Source: JAUWKC01 sp035529895
GTDB lineage: Bacteria > Planctomycetota > Phycisphaerae > Sedimentisphaerales > Anaerobacaceae
Reading direction: 5' to 3'
Length of the DNA: 64,000 nucleotides
Assembly (NCBI GenBank): GCA_035529895.1
Contig: DATKVV010000078.1
Coordinates: 1 to 64,000, forward strand
This document shows positions 8,840-17,880 of this stretch, piece by piece. The notes below the pieces were generated by a model. The model saw only the letters and a program-made list of their open reading frames with translations. It searched no databases and was not told the origin of the DNA. Numbering within the stretch: position 1 is the stretch's first letter; every line of letters begins with the position of its first letter. Both the position numbers and the translations under genes were made by a program.

Positions 8840-11440
8840 ATGAAAGCAGTGTTGAGGAAGGATTTGGCAAAGGTTGTGTGTCTTGTCGCCCTTATCTGTA
8901 TCAATGTGCGTCCTACCCACTCGGCTGAGATGCCGAAAGCTAAAGAGTATACAAATTTCATAGGCATGAAGTTTATCCGCGTCGAGCCCGGCACGTTTCA
9001 AATGGGTGTCGGCAGTACACCGCTGCCCGCGGAACTGACGACCGATGCCAGTCTGCAGCCTGAAGGCGACTTCGACGAAAAACCAAACCACACCGTCAGA
9101 ATCTCCAGACCTTTCTATGTGGGGGCGTATGAGGTAACGAACTTTCAATACGAGTTGTTTCGTCCCGAACACAGGAAGCTGCGTCGTCAGGGCCGCGATT
9201 CCGGCCGGGACGACGAGGCCGTCATCAATGTTAATTGGTATGATGCACAGGCATTCTGCCAGTGGCTTTCAGACAAGGAGGACCTGCCGTGCCGCCTGCC
9301 CACCGAGGCCGAGTGGGAATACGCCTGTCGGGCGGGGACAGCCACCCATTTCAGCACGGGTGACACACTGCCTGAAGAATTCGTCAAAGAGTCCAGGTCC
9401 GTTAAAGTCGGACAGACGCCGCCTAATCCCTGGGCCATCTATGACATGCACGGCAATGTCGAAGAGTGGTGCTATGACTGGTATGGCCCCTACGAGGCGG
9501 GCCAGCAGACAGACCCTGTCGGATGTATCACCGGTGATTTCAGAGTCATCCGCGGCGGCGACCGTTCTACTAATCCGTATTACTTACGCTCGGCCAATCG
9601 CCTCGGAACCTTGGCGGAAGATAAGCACGCAATAATTGGTTTCCGTGTAGTTATAGGCGAGATGCCCCGAACCCAGCCGCTGCCAGCGCCTCCGTTGCAG
9701 CTTTATCAGACCGACGTGCGCCAACATGTCCCATCAGATATCAAAAAGGGCCCGAATCCCCGGAAACCTTACTACAAACAGCGCCAGTTCGTCAAAATGC
9801 CGGTCGGTAACACAGGCCCCTTGTACGAAAAGCATAACCACTTTACGTCTGTCAGCGAATGCCCGAACGGCGACCTGCTGGCCATCTGGCATACGTGCAT
9901 TGGCGAATCCGGGCGCGAGCTGGCCGTTGCCGCCAGCCGACTGCGGCACGGCCGCGATGAATGGGAGCCGGCCTCGCTTTTCTGGGACGCCCCCGACCGC
10001 AACGACCACGGCCACGCGCTATGGCTCGACGGCAAGGATACGATTTACCACTTCAACGGCCTGGCGGATACCGTCAGGAACGTTGCCCTCGTGATGCGAA
10101 CTTCACGTGACAATGGCGTCAGTTGGTCGCCGCCGCGAATCATCGCCGACCACGGGCCCAGTCACATGCCCGTCGAATCGGTTTTTCGAACAAAGGAAGA
10201 CTTTTACGCCATCTCCTGTGACAAGGGTCCGAACATTCTTTGGATAAGCCGCGACCGGGGCATAAGCTGGAGTGAGTGCGGCGGCTCAATCAGGGGCAAA
10301 CACGCCACCGCCGTGCAGCTCGCGGACGGCCGGCTTATGGCTCTGGGACGCGAAAGGGATATCGACGGCAGGATGCCGATGAGCATCTCTGGTGATATGG
10401 GCAAAACGTGGGAGTATTCGGCAAGCGAATTTCCGCCCGTCAGTTGGGGGCAAAGGGCTGTTCTGCTTCGGCTGAAGGAAGGCCCGCTGTTTTTCGCCTC
10501 ATTCTGTAAAAAGATGATGGTCATGAACGAATCGGGCAATCAGCATGAAGTCTCCGGCCTGTTCGGGACGGTTTCGTTCGACGAAGGTAAAAGCTGGCCC
10601 CATAAGCGGCTGATAACCGATGACTGCCCCCCTCATGAGGTCGGCAGTCTGAACGGCGAGCCTGTTATAATGAGCCCGCACAATAGCGAATCCGTCGGAT
10701 ACCTGGCCGTTTGTCAATCTGCCGACAAAGTCATACATCTGCTCACCAGCCGGCAGCACTATGCGTTCAACCTCAAGTGGCTGGTGACACTGCCGCCGGC
10801 AGCGCCGACCAGACCGACGCCGCCGGATGCCAAACCACTGCCTGCAAAAGGCCGCCTCGCCAAGGTATATGTCTTTTCTGACTCGTCCGGCAGAGAAAAA
10901 TGGACGTGGAAAGCTGAGGATTTTGCCGAATCGCCCGCTGCCCGCAAGCCGCTCAGAATTGACAGCACGAAAGGTGGAGGTTTTTACGAGAGAAGTGGCG
11001 ACCCCCCCGGCTTTGCCGCGGTCGACCAGAAAAAGGGCTTCACCGTGGAAATCAAAACTCAGGTTATTAAACGCGCGCCCAACGCCAAGGCCGTTGACAT
11101 TGAACTCTACGACGGCGCCGGCAGCCGCTATGCGATGGCCCTAACCGACACCGGCGTCTATTGGTACGAAGGGTACATCCAGGGTACAGCTTTTCTGCCG
11201 TTTGACCAATTTACGCCGGTAGCCGAAGGTCTGGACAACACTGACACCATGCATACATACAGGATTACCGTCCGCCCCGACCGCGTCGCCCAGATCTATC
11301 GTGACAGCAAACTCATCGGTGCGCGGCAGCACGAGTATCGCACGCCGCGAGACGCCTACATCCAATTGGGCGCAGGACCCGGCGCCGAAGTGCTCGTCGA
11401 GTATTTCGCCTACGACCTGGGCGGACCGTACCAGCCGTAA
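8840..11440 (+). CDS. Secreted FGE-like domain fused to sialidase-type propeller and LamG-like tail
   Basis: 866 aa with a signal peptide (cleavage near THSAE). The FGE/SUMF1-like domain spans about 30-275 and again has RLPTEAEWEYACRAG and GFRVV. It lacks catalytic cysteines (RGGDRSTN, SANRLGT). The sialidase-type propeller (about 320-650) has Asp-boxes SRDNGVSW, SRDRGISW, SGDMGKTW and SFDEGKSW. The last 200 residues form a concanavalin/LamG-like beta-sandwich (GFTVEIKTQV, HTYRITVRPD). It shares its first two domains with the gene two positions upstream but has a different tail. ATG 8840 is preferred, with GTG 8828 (AGGA only three bases upstream) as alternative. Probably binds or trims a glycan at the cell surface. 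Confidence 0.85.
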   Translation: MKAVLRKDLAKVVCLVALICINVRPTHSAEMPKAKEYTNFIGMKFIRVEPGTFQMGVGSTPLPAELTTDASLQPEGDFDEKPNHTVRISRPFYVGAYEVTNFQYELFRPEHRKLRRQGRDSGRDDEAVINVNWYDAQAFCQWLSDKEDLPCRLPTEAEWEYACRAGTATHFSTGDTLPEEFVKESRSVKVGQTPPNPWAIYDMHGNVEEWCYDWYGPYEAGQQTDPVGCITGDFRVIRGGDRSTNPYYLRSANRLGTLAEDKHAIIGFRVVIGEMPRTQPLPAPPLQLYQTDVRQHVPSDIKKGPNPRKPYYKQRQFVKMPVGNTGPLYEKHNHFTSVSECPNGDLLAIWHTCIGESGRELAVAASRLRHGRDEWEPASLFWDAPDRNDHGHALWLDGKDTIYHFNGLADTVRNVALVMRTSRDNGVSWSPPRIIADHGPSHMPVESVFRTKEDFYAISCDKGPNILWISRDRGISWSECGGSIRGKHATAVQLADGRLMALGRERDIDGRMPMSISGDMGKTWEYSASEFPPVSWGQRAVLLRLKEGPLFFASFCKKMMVMNESGNQHEVSGLFGTVSFDEGKSWPHKRLITDDCPPHEVGSLNGEPVIMSPHNSESVGYLAVCQSADKVIHLLTSRQHYAFNLKWLVTLPPAAPTRPTPPDAKPLPAKGRLAKVYVFSDSSGREKWTWKAEDFAESPAARKPLRIDSTKGGGFYERSGDPPGFAAVDQKKGFTVEIKTQVIKRAPNAKAVDIELYDGAGSRYAMALTDTGVYWYEGYIQGTAFLPFDQFTPVAEGLDNTDTMHTYRITVRPDRVAQIYRDSKLIGARQHEYRTPRDAYIQLGAGPGAEVLVEYFAYDLGGPYQP

Positions 11441-11506
11441 CAGCAGTACCGAAACCTGCCGGGCTGCCGAGGGCGCCAAGATATGACAGTAACGCCCACC
11501 ATTTTT

Positions 11507-13210
11507 CTATGTGCCTGTAGCTTCGAGCATAATTATCCAGTCGTGGGCTTCGGGCGGGGGAGTGGCGGGCTGCCAGTTGCCGTTTTCGTCGGCGGTCACC
11601 CTACCTAAATCGTACCGGGTGCCGGTGCACGGGTCGAAATAATATGCCCGGTACTGAACGTCCCTTTCAATGCCTTTAATTGTCGGCGGGGTCCAGAGCA
11701 GGGGAACGTAAATAAGCCGAAGGCGGCGAGGTATGCCCATACAGCGAATGGCCCTGCGGTCGGTCTGCTCACTCTTCTGCTCGACCCATTCCGGATGATT
11801 GTCGAGCTGCCACCAGGGGAACCTCATTATGAATCGCCCGCCGAGAGCGACTTGTCTTCCGCCGGGCAGTTGAGCCGCCTCCTGCCAGGGCATATTGCCC
11901 CAGCTTCGCCCGTGCGGCGACGGACCGTAGGGTTTGTCCTTTTCGTTGAACTGCCATATCCCGTTCGCGCCGTAGGTGTGACCGGCCGTGCCGTTAAAAA
12001 CCGAAATATAGAATGACAAACGCACAACATCCTGCCAGCATTGGCCGCGGATGCCCTCGTAATTTACTTCCGAGTTGACGACCGGCATCCTCGGCTTACG
12101 CGCAACAGCATTCGATACGGCCGAAACCGTCGGCCCAAGACTGTCGTAGCAGCTATGGCCTGTTTGAAGCATCTCGAAATCAAACAGACCTGCATCTTCC
12201 GACATGTCACGCGCCGTGGTCGCCGGATGAATGCTCAAGAGATTGTGATACGGGTCAATCTGACGCACATAAGAGGTCACCTCGCACCAGCCTTTTCTCT
12301 GGATTTCCTTGTCCTGCTGTTTTGTTTGAGAAAGGTAATACGGCATTGTCCCCTCGCCCGCTATGCACCACACGACCGGATAAGCCCCGTACCGGGCCAC
12401 GATATACCGCCAATATCGTTTCACGCCTTCCACGCCTATTCTCGGCAGGTGGTATCCCCACATACCGACCATGCATGGCATCAGTTCGGAGTCAAGTAGG
12501 TGTTTGATTTTCGGGTCTGCATAGTCATAGAAGGCCGGGTTGATTCGAGCAAAACCTTCTTCGAAAGGAAAACCGCCCTCATTCTTGCCTCGCGGATCCC
12601 AGGAATCCATATCCGGCAGGGGACCTGCCACAATCTGAATCAGGTTGAATCCCTTTTTCACCCTGTCTGCTGTGAGCGATTTGAACCCTCGGGGCCAGCC
12701 CAGCCGCTTGGTAAGGCCCATCCACCATGTATCGCCAATCCAGAAGAAATCGGCACCGTCGGCGTGCACGAAATGCCGCTTGTCCCCTGCAACGCGCAGC
12801 CGGCCATGCTGAAATAGCCGGTTCGGGCCGGTGTAGGGCCGCACTTTAACGGTTCCCGTCCGGTCGTGCAGGCCCTTATCGTCCGGGTTGGAACAGACCG
12901 ACTTAAAGGTATAATCACCCGGCTGTTCGCCCGCGAAACGGACCGCCCAGACATTCTTGCCGGCCCAAAAGGCCGGTACGCGCAGCGACACACCGTTCGG
13001 TCCGTCAAAAATAACATCCAGGGTAACATCATTATACGGGTCCGCGTATGTGACGGACGAACGAAAGCGTATCTCCTTGACGCAGTTTCTCTCAACGCTT
13101 GCTTTCGCTCCGTCTTTCTTCAAACCTGCGAAGGCCCGCCCTCCGGCACAGATAGACAAGGCAAAGGCAATTGTCACGGCTAACAGCAATATCGAATGCT
13201 CTTTTTTCAT
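11507..13210 (-). CDS. Secreted DUF5060/DUF4038 glycosidase with C-terminal collagen-binding-like domain
   Basis: 567 aa with a signal peptide ending near GRAFAG. Residues about 36-125 match DUF5060 (an N-terminal beta domain, YADPYNDVTLDVIFDG). A DUF4038-type TIM barrel follows, with candidate acid/base Glu286 in WCIAGEGTMP and nucleophile Glu381 in VVNSEVNYEG. The last 90 residues match the putative collagen-binding domain common in these proteins (YYFDPCTGTRYDLG). DUF4038 proteins include enzymes acting on plant-type side chains such as apiose, but the substrate here is unknown. The ATG at 13210 has AAGGATGGGG upstream and is preferred over an in-frame ATG seven codons earlier. Transcribed convergently with the fusion gene to its left and divergently from the operon to its right. 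Confidence 0.85.
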   Translation of the reverse strand: MKKEHSILLLAVTIAFALSICAGGRAFAGLKKDGAKASVERNCVKEIRFRSSVTYADPYNDVTLDVIFDGPNGVSLRVPAFWAGKNVWAVRFAGEQPGDYTFKSVCSNPDDKGLHDRTGTVKVRPYTGPNRLFQHGRLRVAGDKRHFVHADGADFFWIGDTWWMGLTKRLGWPRGFKSLTADRVKKGFNLIQIVAGPLPDMDSWDPRGKNEGGFPFEEGFARINPAFYDYADPKIKHLLDSELMPCMVGMWGYHLPRIGVEGVKRYWRYIVARYGAYPVVWCIAGEGTMPYYLSQTKQQDKEIQRKGWCEVTSYVRQIDPYHNLLSIHPATTARDMSEDAGLFDFEMLQTGHSCYDSLGPTVSAVSNAVARKPRMPVVNSEVNYEGIRGQCWQDVVRLSFYISVFNGTAGHTYGANGIWQFNEKDKPYGPSPHGRSWGNMPWQEAAQLPGGRQVALGGRFIMRFPWWQLDNHPEWVEQKSEQTDRRAIRCMGIPRRLRLIYVPLLWTPPTIKGIERDVQYRAYYFDPCTGTRYDLGRVTADENGNWQPATPPPEAHDWIIMLEATGT

Positions 13211-13311
13211 GACTACCCCATCCTTTCTCATAACTGCTCAAATATAAATGTTCGGGAGCTCCGTTCTGTAATAAAGACGGCAGGACTCGACTAAACTGGC
13301 ACCTTTATCGG

Positions 13312-13341
13312 AGGATAACACAGGTATTCATTGATTGTCAA
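13312..13341 (-). promoter_or_regulatory. Sigma-70-like promoter for the DUF4038 glycosidase gene
   Basis: On the minus strand TTGACA (13336-13341) and TATCCT (13312-13317) are separated by 18 bp. The predicted start lies near 13305, leaving about 95 nt of leader. The same -10 sequence, TATCCT, occurs with good spacing at two other promoters in the window. Confidence 0.5.
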
Positions 13342-13418
13342 ATCCTATTTGAAGCGACAAATACCCCCAAACGACTGGGGCGCAACTGCTCTCTCAGGGC
13401 GGCTCTCCGGAAAATAGG

Positions 13419-13448
13419 TTGGATTTGAGCGGCGGATTCGGGTATTAT
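13419..13448 (+). promoter_or_regulatory. Weak promoter candidate for the seven-gene operon
   Basis: TTGGAT (13419-13424), 18 bp, TATTAT (13443-13448), about 85 bp before the first ATG of the operon. The -10 is good and the -35 poor. The rest of the 320 bp between the divergent genes holds no gene, only a CCCC/GGGG hairpin near 13364-13380. Confidence 0.3.
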
Positions 13449-13532
13449 GATTCTCGATTGATAGTAGTTTCCTGCCTTATGTGAGGCTGAAGCTTGTTTT
13501 TGTCACAAGGAGTTTGAAGAAGGAGAGTATTG

Positions 13533-14978
13533 ATGAAAGCCATTACACGCCGAGATTTTATGAAAAGTTCGATGGCCGCAGGCGTCGCGGCGGCGATGCC
13601 GTTTTCTCGGGTTTTTGGCGCCAACGACGATATTCGCGTGGCCGTCGTCGGTTTTCGAGGCAAGGGTGCGCAACATATTGAGGTTTTCCGTAATCTTGCC
13701 GGCGTGCGGGTAGCGGCACTGTGCGATGTTGACCGCGAAATCCTGGACAGTGAAGTCAAAAAGTTCACCGACAGCAACGAGAAGGTTGATGCTTACACCG
13801 ACGTTCGTAAGGTCCTCGAGAACAAAAACATAGACGCAATCGTCACTGCGGCCCCTAATCACTGGCATTCGCTGGTCACCATCTGGGCCTGCCAGGCGGG
13901 TAAAGATGTCTATGTCGAAAAGCCCGTCTCCCACAACGTCTGGGAAGGCCGCAAGATGGTCGAGGCGGCCCGAAAGTACGAACGCATCGTGCAGGCCGGC
14001 ACGCAGAACCGCTCCGACGTCGGTTTACGGGAGGCGGTACAGTATATTCAAGAGGGAAACCTTGGTAAGATTCTCTGGGCGCATGGGCTGTGGTTCAAAC
14101 TGCGACCGAGTATAGGCAGGGTCAATGGTCCGCAGCGGGTGCCGCCCTCTATCGATTACGACCTCTGGACAGGACCGGCACCTCTTGGGCCCTTAAGGCG
14201 AGAGCATTTACATTACGACTGGCACTGGTTCTGGGATACCGGCAACGGCGATATGGCCAATCTCGGGGCCCACCAGATTGATGACTGCCGATGGATAGTA
14301 GGCCAGTCGGGCCTGCCGCCGCGCGTAATCAGCCTCGGCGGACGGTTTGGCTACGTCGACGACGGCCAAACGCCTAATACACAGCTTGCCATCTTTGATT
14401 ATGAGCCTGCTCCTATCATTCTTGAAGTTCGTGGGTTGCCCCGGGCGAAGGGTACCAGCGCGATGGACCACTGCAGGGGCATACGCTCCGGCAACATTAT
14501 CCAGTGTGAGAACGGATACTTTGCGGGCGGTCGCGGCGGCGGCTGGGCCTACGACAACAATGGAAGTAAAATCAGGCAGTTCAAAGGCGATGGCGGGGGC
14601 GGGCACCAGGCCAATTTTATCAAGGCCATGCGCAGCCGAAAGGTAAGCGACCTTCACTCAGACATCCTCGAAGGGCACATTTCAGCCGCCCTGTGCCACA
14701 TGGCGAATATCTCCTACCGTCTGGGCTGGGAGTCCTCACCCGAAAAAGTCAGAGAAACGATTCAGAGTAACAAGGAGGCGCTGGAAACATTCGAGCGTTT
14801 TGTGTCGCATCTGTCAGCCAATGAAGTTGACCTTAATAAGACGCCCGTGGTGCTTGGTCCGTGGCTCAAAACTGATGTGAAGCAGGAGAGATTTGTCGGT
14901 GACTTCCCCGTTCAATGGGCAAACGAGCTTCTGAGGCGGGACTACCGCAAGCCGTTCGTTGTGCCCGAGGGCGTTTAG
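13533..14978 (+). CDS. Tat-exported Gfo/Idh/MocA family oxidoreductase
   Basis: 481 aa NAD(P)-dependent oxidoreductase of the Gfo/Idh/MocA superfamily. The N-terminus ITRRDFMKSSMAAGVAAAMP is a twin-arginine signal, so it should be exported folded with its cofactor. A Rossmann domain follows (VAVVGFRGKG) with the family EKP motif in YVEKPVSHN. The second half is the alpha/beta catalytic domain with GAHQIDDCRW, where the His is the probable catalytic residue. AGGAG eight bases upstream supports this ATG over a TTG one codon earlier. It is the first gene of a seven-gene operon. Exported members typically oxidise or isomerise sugars through a tightly held NAD(P); the substrate here is unknown. 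Confidence 0.9.
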   Translation: MKAITRRDFMKSSMAAGVAAAMPFSRVFGANDDIRVAVVGFRGKGAQHIEVFRNLAGVRVAALCDVDREILDSEVKKFTDSNEKVDAYTDVRKVLENKNIDAIVTAAPNHWHSLVTIWACQAGKDVYVEKPVSHNVWEGRKMVEAARKYERIVQAGTQNRSDVGLREAVQYIQEGNLGKILWAHGLWFKLRPSIGRVNGPQRVPPSIDYDLWTGPAPLGPLRREHLHYDWHWFWDTGNGDMANLGAHQIDDCRWIVGQSGLPPRVISLGGRFGYVDDGQTPNTQLAIFDYEPAPIILEVRGLPRAKGTSAMDHCRGIRSGNIIQCENGYFAGGRGGGWAYDNNGSKIRQFKGDGGGGHQANFIKAMRSRKVSDLHSDILEGHISAALCHMANISYRLGWESSPEKVRETIQSNKEALETFERFVSHLSANEVDLNKTPVVLGPWLKTDVKQERFVGDFPVQWANELLRRDYRKPFVVPEGV

Positions 14979-15063
14979 AGCAGGGACAAGCCTAACAAGC
15001 GAGCATAGGGAATCCCACCAATATATGAACCTTGCGGGAAAGTCATTTAAGGAGGCTGGAGGA

Positions 15064-17856
15064 ATGAGCAGCGAGCTATTGCGCCGGTCGAAAATTAGCG
15101 CGATTCTGCTACTGGCTGCGGCGGCCCAGTCTGGCGCGGCTGCCGGACCGCTGGCTAAACTGACTGTCGAGGCCGGGAAATATACTCGTATCGACACTCC
15201 GGTATCTGTTCGGCTCGATAACATACCCGCCTTGGCGCCCGATACCGAACTGCATTTGCAGGAACTCAGAGATTCTCAGCGTGTTTATGTACCCTCGCAG
15301 GTCGAACCGGGCAGTCCCCCGCGTCTGTGGTGGATTCTTTCCGGCGCCACACCGGCCGGGAGCCTGCGCCGCTACGAACTGGTACAGCACAATCGCGTCA
15401 AAGACCCGGCCTTTGTCCAGGCGCTGGAAAACGGCCGTCAGGCCAACGAGGGTCTTGAACGCTGTCAAAGGTACGTCGCGGGCTGGCTCAAATATGCCGA
15501 CCCAAAAACGGGGTTGATTCCTAAAGGCCTGAAAAAGGACCGCTTGGATATTTGGAATGCACAGGATGCCGCCGCCGACAATTATCCCTTCATGGTGCTC
15601 ACCGCGGCCATTACCGACCGCCCCCTCTTCGAAGGGCGCATGCTCGACATGCTCGGCGCCGAAACGAGGGTCACCTCACGCATTGGAGCGATGCCCGACA
15701 CATACTCCTTTTCCAAACAGGACTTTGCAAACGCCGAACCCAACATCGGCAGCATTATTTTCGGCTCGTCCGAGTACGTCAAAGACGGCCTGTTGCCGCT
15801 CACCGAATGGCTTGGCAGAAGCCCATGGTCGGACCGTATGATTTCGATTCTCGATGATATGTGGAAACACGCACCCGTTGAAACTCCCTTCGGAAGAATC
15901 GTATCCGAAAGCCAGGAAATTAACGGCGAGATGCTCCAGACGCTTTCCCGCGTCTACTGGATGACCGGCGACAAGAAATACCTCGACTGGGCCCTTCGGC
16001 TTGGCGATTATTACCTGCTCGATAAACATCACCCTACGCGAGATGAAACAAAACTTAAGCTGCGCGACCATGGCTGCGAAGTCGTCTCCGGTCTGTGTGA
16101 GCTGTACGCAACGGTCAGCTTCACAATGCCGCAAAAGAAACAGGAATATCAAAAACGGCTGCATGAAATGCTCGACCGAATTCTCGAAATAGGCCGAAAC
16201 GAACATGGCCTTTTCTACAACGCCATCAACCCGCAAACAGGCGAACATGATGAACGCCTCGCCGACACGTGGGGCTATGACCTCAATGGGTACTACACCG
16301 TCTATCTTGTAGACAAAACCGAATCATATCGCCAGGCCGCCCTGAAAGCCCTCGGCAGCTTGGCCGACAACTACAGGAATTACAGGTGGGAGGGAAATTA
16401 CAGCGCCGACGGCTTTGCAGATTCCATCGAGAGCGCCATCAACCTCTACAATCGTGAGCCTGTCACCTCCGCTGCTGACTGGATTGACAGCGAAACGAAA
16501 ATAATGTGGAGCAAACAGCAGCCCGACGGCGTTATTGAAGGATGGCACGGCGACGGCAACTTTGCCCGCACCACCATAATGTACTGCCTGTGGAAGACAA
16601 AGGGCGTCACCATTCGCCCCTGGAGAAAGGATGTTGTCTTCGGAGCCGTACAGGAAGGCGACAGTCTGAAAATCAGCGTGGTCGCCGACAGCCCGTGGAA
16701 AGGAAAAATCCTGTTTGACGCGCCTCGTCACAAAACGAATATGAAGATGCCTCTCGACTGGCCCCGCATCAACCAGTTCCCTGAATGGTTCACGGTTCAA
16801 AGTGAAAACCGGTACGTGGTCCACGACCTGAAGTCGGATTCGAAAACATACTACACAGGCAGACAGCTGCAAGAGGGTATTACTATCGACCTCAAACCGG
16901 GCGTCGAATCCCGCTTGATGGTTTCAGCAGCTCCGGCCATGGAAGTAACAAATAACGATTTATTCCTCGAGATTGAGGCGGACGGCAATAAGGTTCTGCG
17001 ATACAACCATGCCCTCGTCCCGCCGCCCGAGGGGGCCGACCCGCTTTACACCCGCAGCGGCTTCATCCATCCCCTTTGGTCGCCGAGCGGCGCGATACTG
17101 ACAGATATTCACCCCCCCGACCATATCCATCACCTCGGAATCTGGATGCCGTGGACAAAGACCGAATTCGAAGGCCGCACAATCGATTTCTGGAATCTCA
17201 AAGCAGGGCAGGGAACCGTTCGTTTCGTGAAATTCCTCTCGACGACAAGCGGCCCCGTCTACGGCGGTTTCGTCGCGCAGCAAAACCACATAGACCTCAC
17301 CGCCCCCGAAGGTGAAAAGGTCGTCCTCAACGAAACCTGGGACGTTCGCGTCTACAATCTCGGCGGCCCGGCGAAGGGCTGCCGGCTGTGGGACTTTGTC
17401 TCGATCCAGCACTGCGCCGGCGATAGTCCGCTCATCCAGCGTAAGTATCGCTACGGCGGGCTGGGCTTCAGGGCGACACGCCAATGGACCGCCGATAACA
17501 GTGAACAACTGACTTCCGAAGGCAAAACTCGTGAAGATGGGCACGGAACCAGAGCCCGCTGGTGTGATACATACGGTCAGACCGCAGACCACTGGGCTGG
17601 CGTAACGGTTATGAGCCATCCGGCCAATTTCCGCCACCCGGAGCCTATGCGACTCTGGCCCAGGAAGAACTCGCACCTCTTTTTCAATTTCGCCCCCTCG
17701 CAGATAGGCGATTGGACAATGGAGCCGGGAAAAGATTATGTCTTCCGATATCGCTTCTACGTGCACGAGGGCAAACCTGTAGTCAGCGAGCTTGAGCGCC
17801 TTTGGATTGATTTTGCCGACCCGCTGGCTGTCAAACTCGAAAAAATAAGGGACTGA
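15064..17856 (+). CDS. Alpha/alpha-barrel domain fused to DUF6807 (PmoA-type) domain, secreted
   Basis: 930 aa. ATG 15064 follows a strong AAGGAGGCTGGAGGA site; a TTG 35 codons upstream overlapping the previous gene is not credible. A signal peptide (ILLLAAAAQSGAAAG) is followed by a short beta domain. A helical toroid spans about 130-500 (YWMTGDKKYLDWALRLGDYY), resembling unsaturated-glycoside hydrolases, then a beta linker. Residues about 626-930 match DUF6807, once called the PmoA family, with the characteristic His cluster in PPDHIHHLGIW. DUF6807 is usually a stand-alone protein beside Gfo/Idh/MocA genes in planctomycetes and Bacteroidota, and its activity is not known to me. The fusion suggests glycan cleavage and DUF6807 act on the same molecule. 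Confidence 0.8.
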   Translation: MSSELLRRSKISAILLLAAAAQSGAAAGPLAKLTVEAGKYTRIDTPVSVRLDNIPALAPDTELHLQELRDSQRVYVPSQVEPGSPPRLWWILSGATPAGSLRRYELVQHNRVKDPAFVQALENGRQANEGLERCQRYVAGWLKYADPKTGLIPKGLKKDRLDIWNAQDAAADNYPFMVLTAAITDRPLFEGRMLDMLGAETRVTSRIGAMPDTYSFSKQDFANAEPNIGSIIFGSSEYVKDGLLPLTEWLGRSPWSDRMISILDDMWKHAPVETPFGRIVSESQEINGEMLQTLSRVYWMTGDKKYLDWALRLGDYYLLDKHHPTRDETKLKLRDHGCEVVSGLCELYATVSFTMPQKKQEYQKRLHEMLDRILEIGRNEHGLFYNAINPQTGEHDERLADTWGYDLNGYYTVYLVDKTESYRQAALKALGSLADNYRNYRWEGNYSADGFADSIESAINLYNREPVTSAADWIDSETKIMWSKQQPDGVIEGWHGDGNFARTTIMYCLWKTKGVTIRPWRKDVVFGAVQEGDSLKISVVADSPWKGKILFDAPRHKTNMKMPLDWPRINQFPEWFTVQSENRYVVHDLKSDSKTYYTGRQLQEGITIDLKPGVESRLMVSAAPAMEVTNNDLFLEIEADGNKVLRYNHALVPPPEGADPLYTRSGFIHPLWSPSGAILTDIHPPDHIHHLGIWMPWTKTEFEGRTIDFWNLKAGQGTVRFVKFLSTTSGPVYGGFVAQQNHIDLTAPEGEKVVLNETWDVRVYNLGGPAKGCRLWDFVSIQHCAGDSPLIQRKYRYGGLGFRATRQWTADNSEQLTSEGKTREDGHGTRARWCDTYGQTADHWAGVTVMSHPANFRHPEPMRLWPRKNSHLFFNFAPSQIGDWTMEPGKDYVFRYRFYVHEGKPVVSELERLWIDFADPLAVKLEKIRD

Positions 17857-17880
17857 AAAAAAGCAGACAGGAAGCTGTAA

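Noticed and set aside
4695..11440. Annotating the two SUMF1-like proteins as true formylglycine-generating enzymes for the sulfatase at the right edge
   Set aside because: The catalytic cysteine positions are not Cys in either protein, and both are multi-domain secreted fusions.
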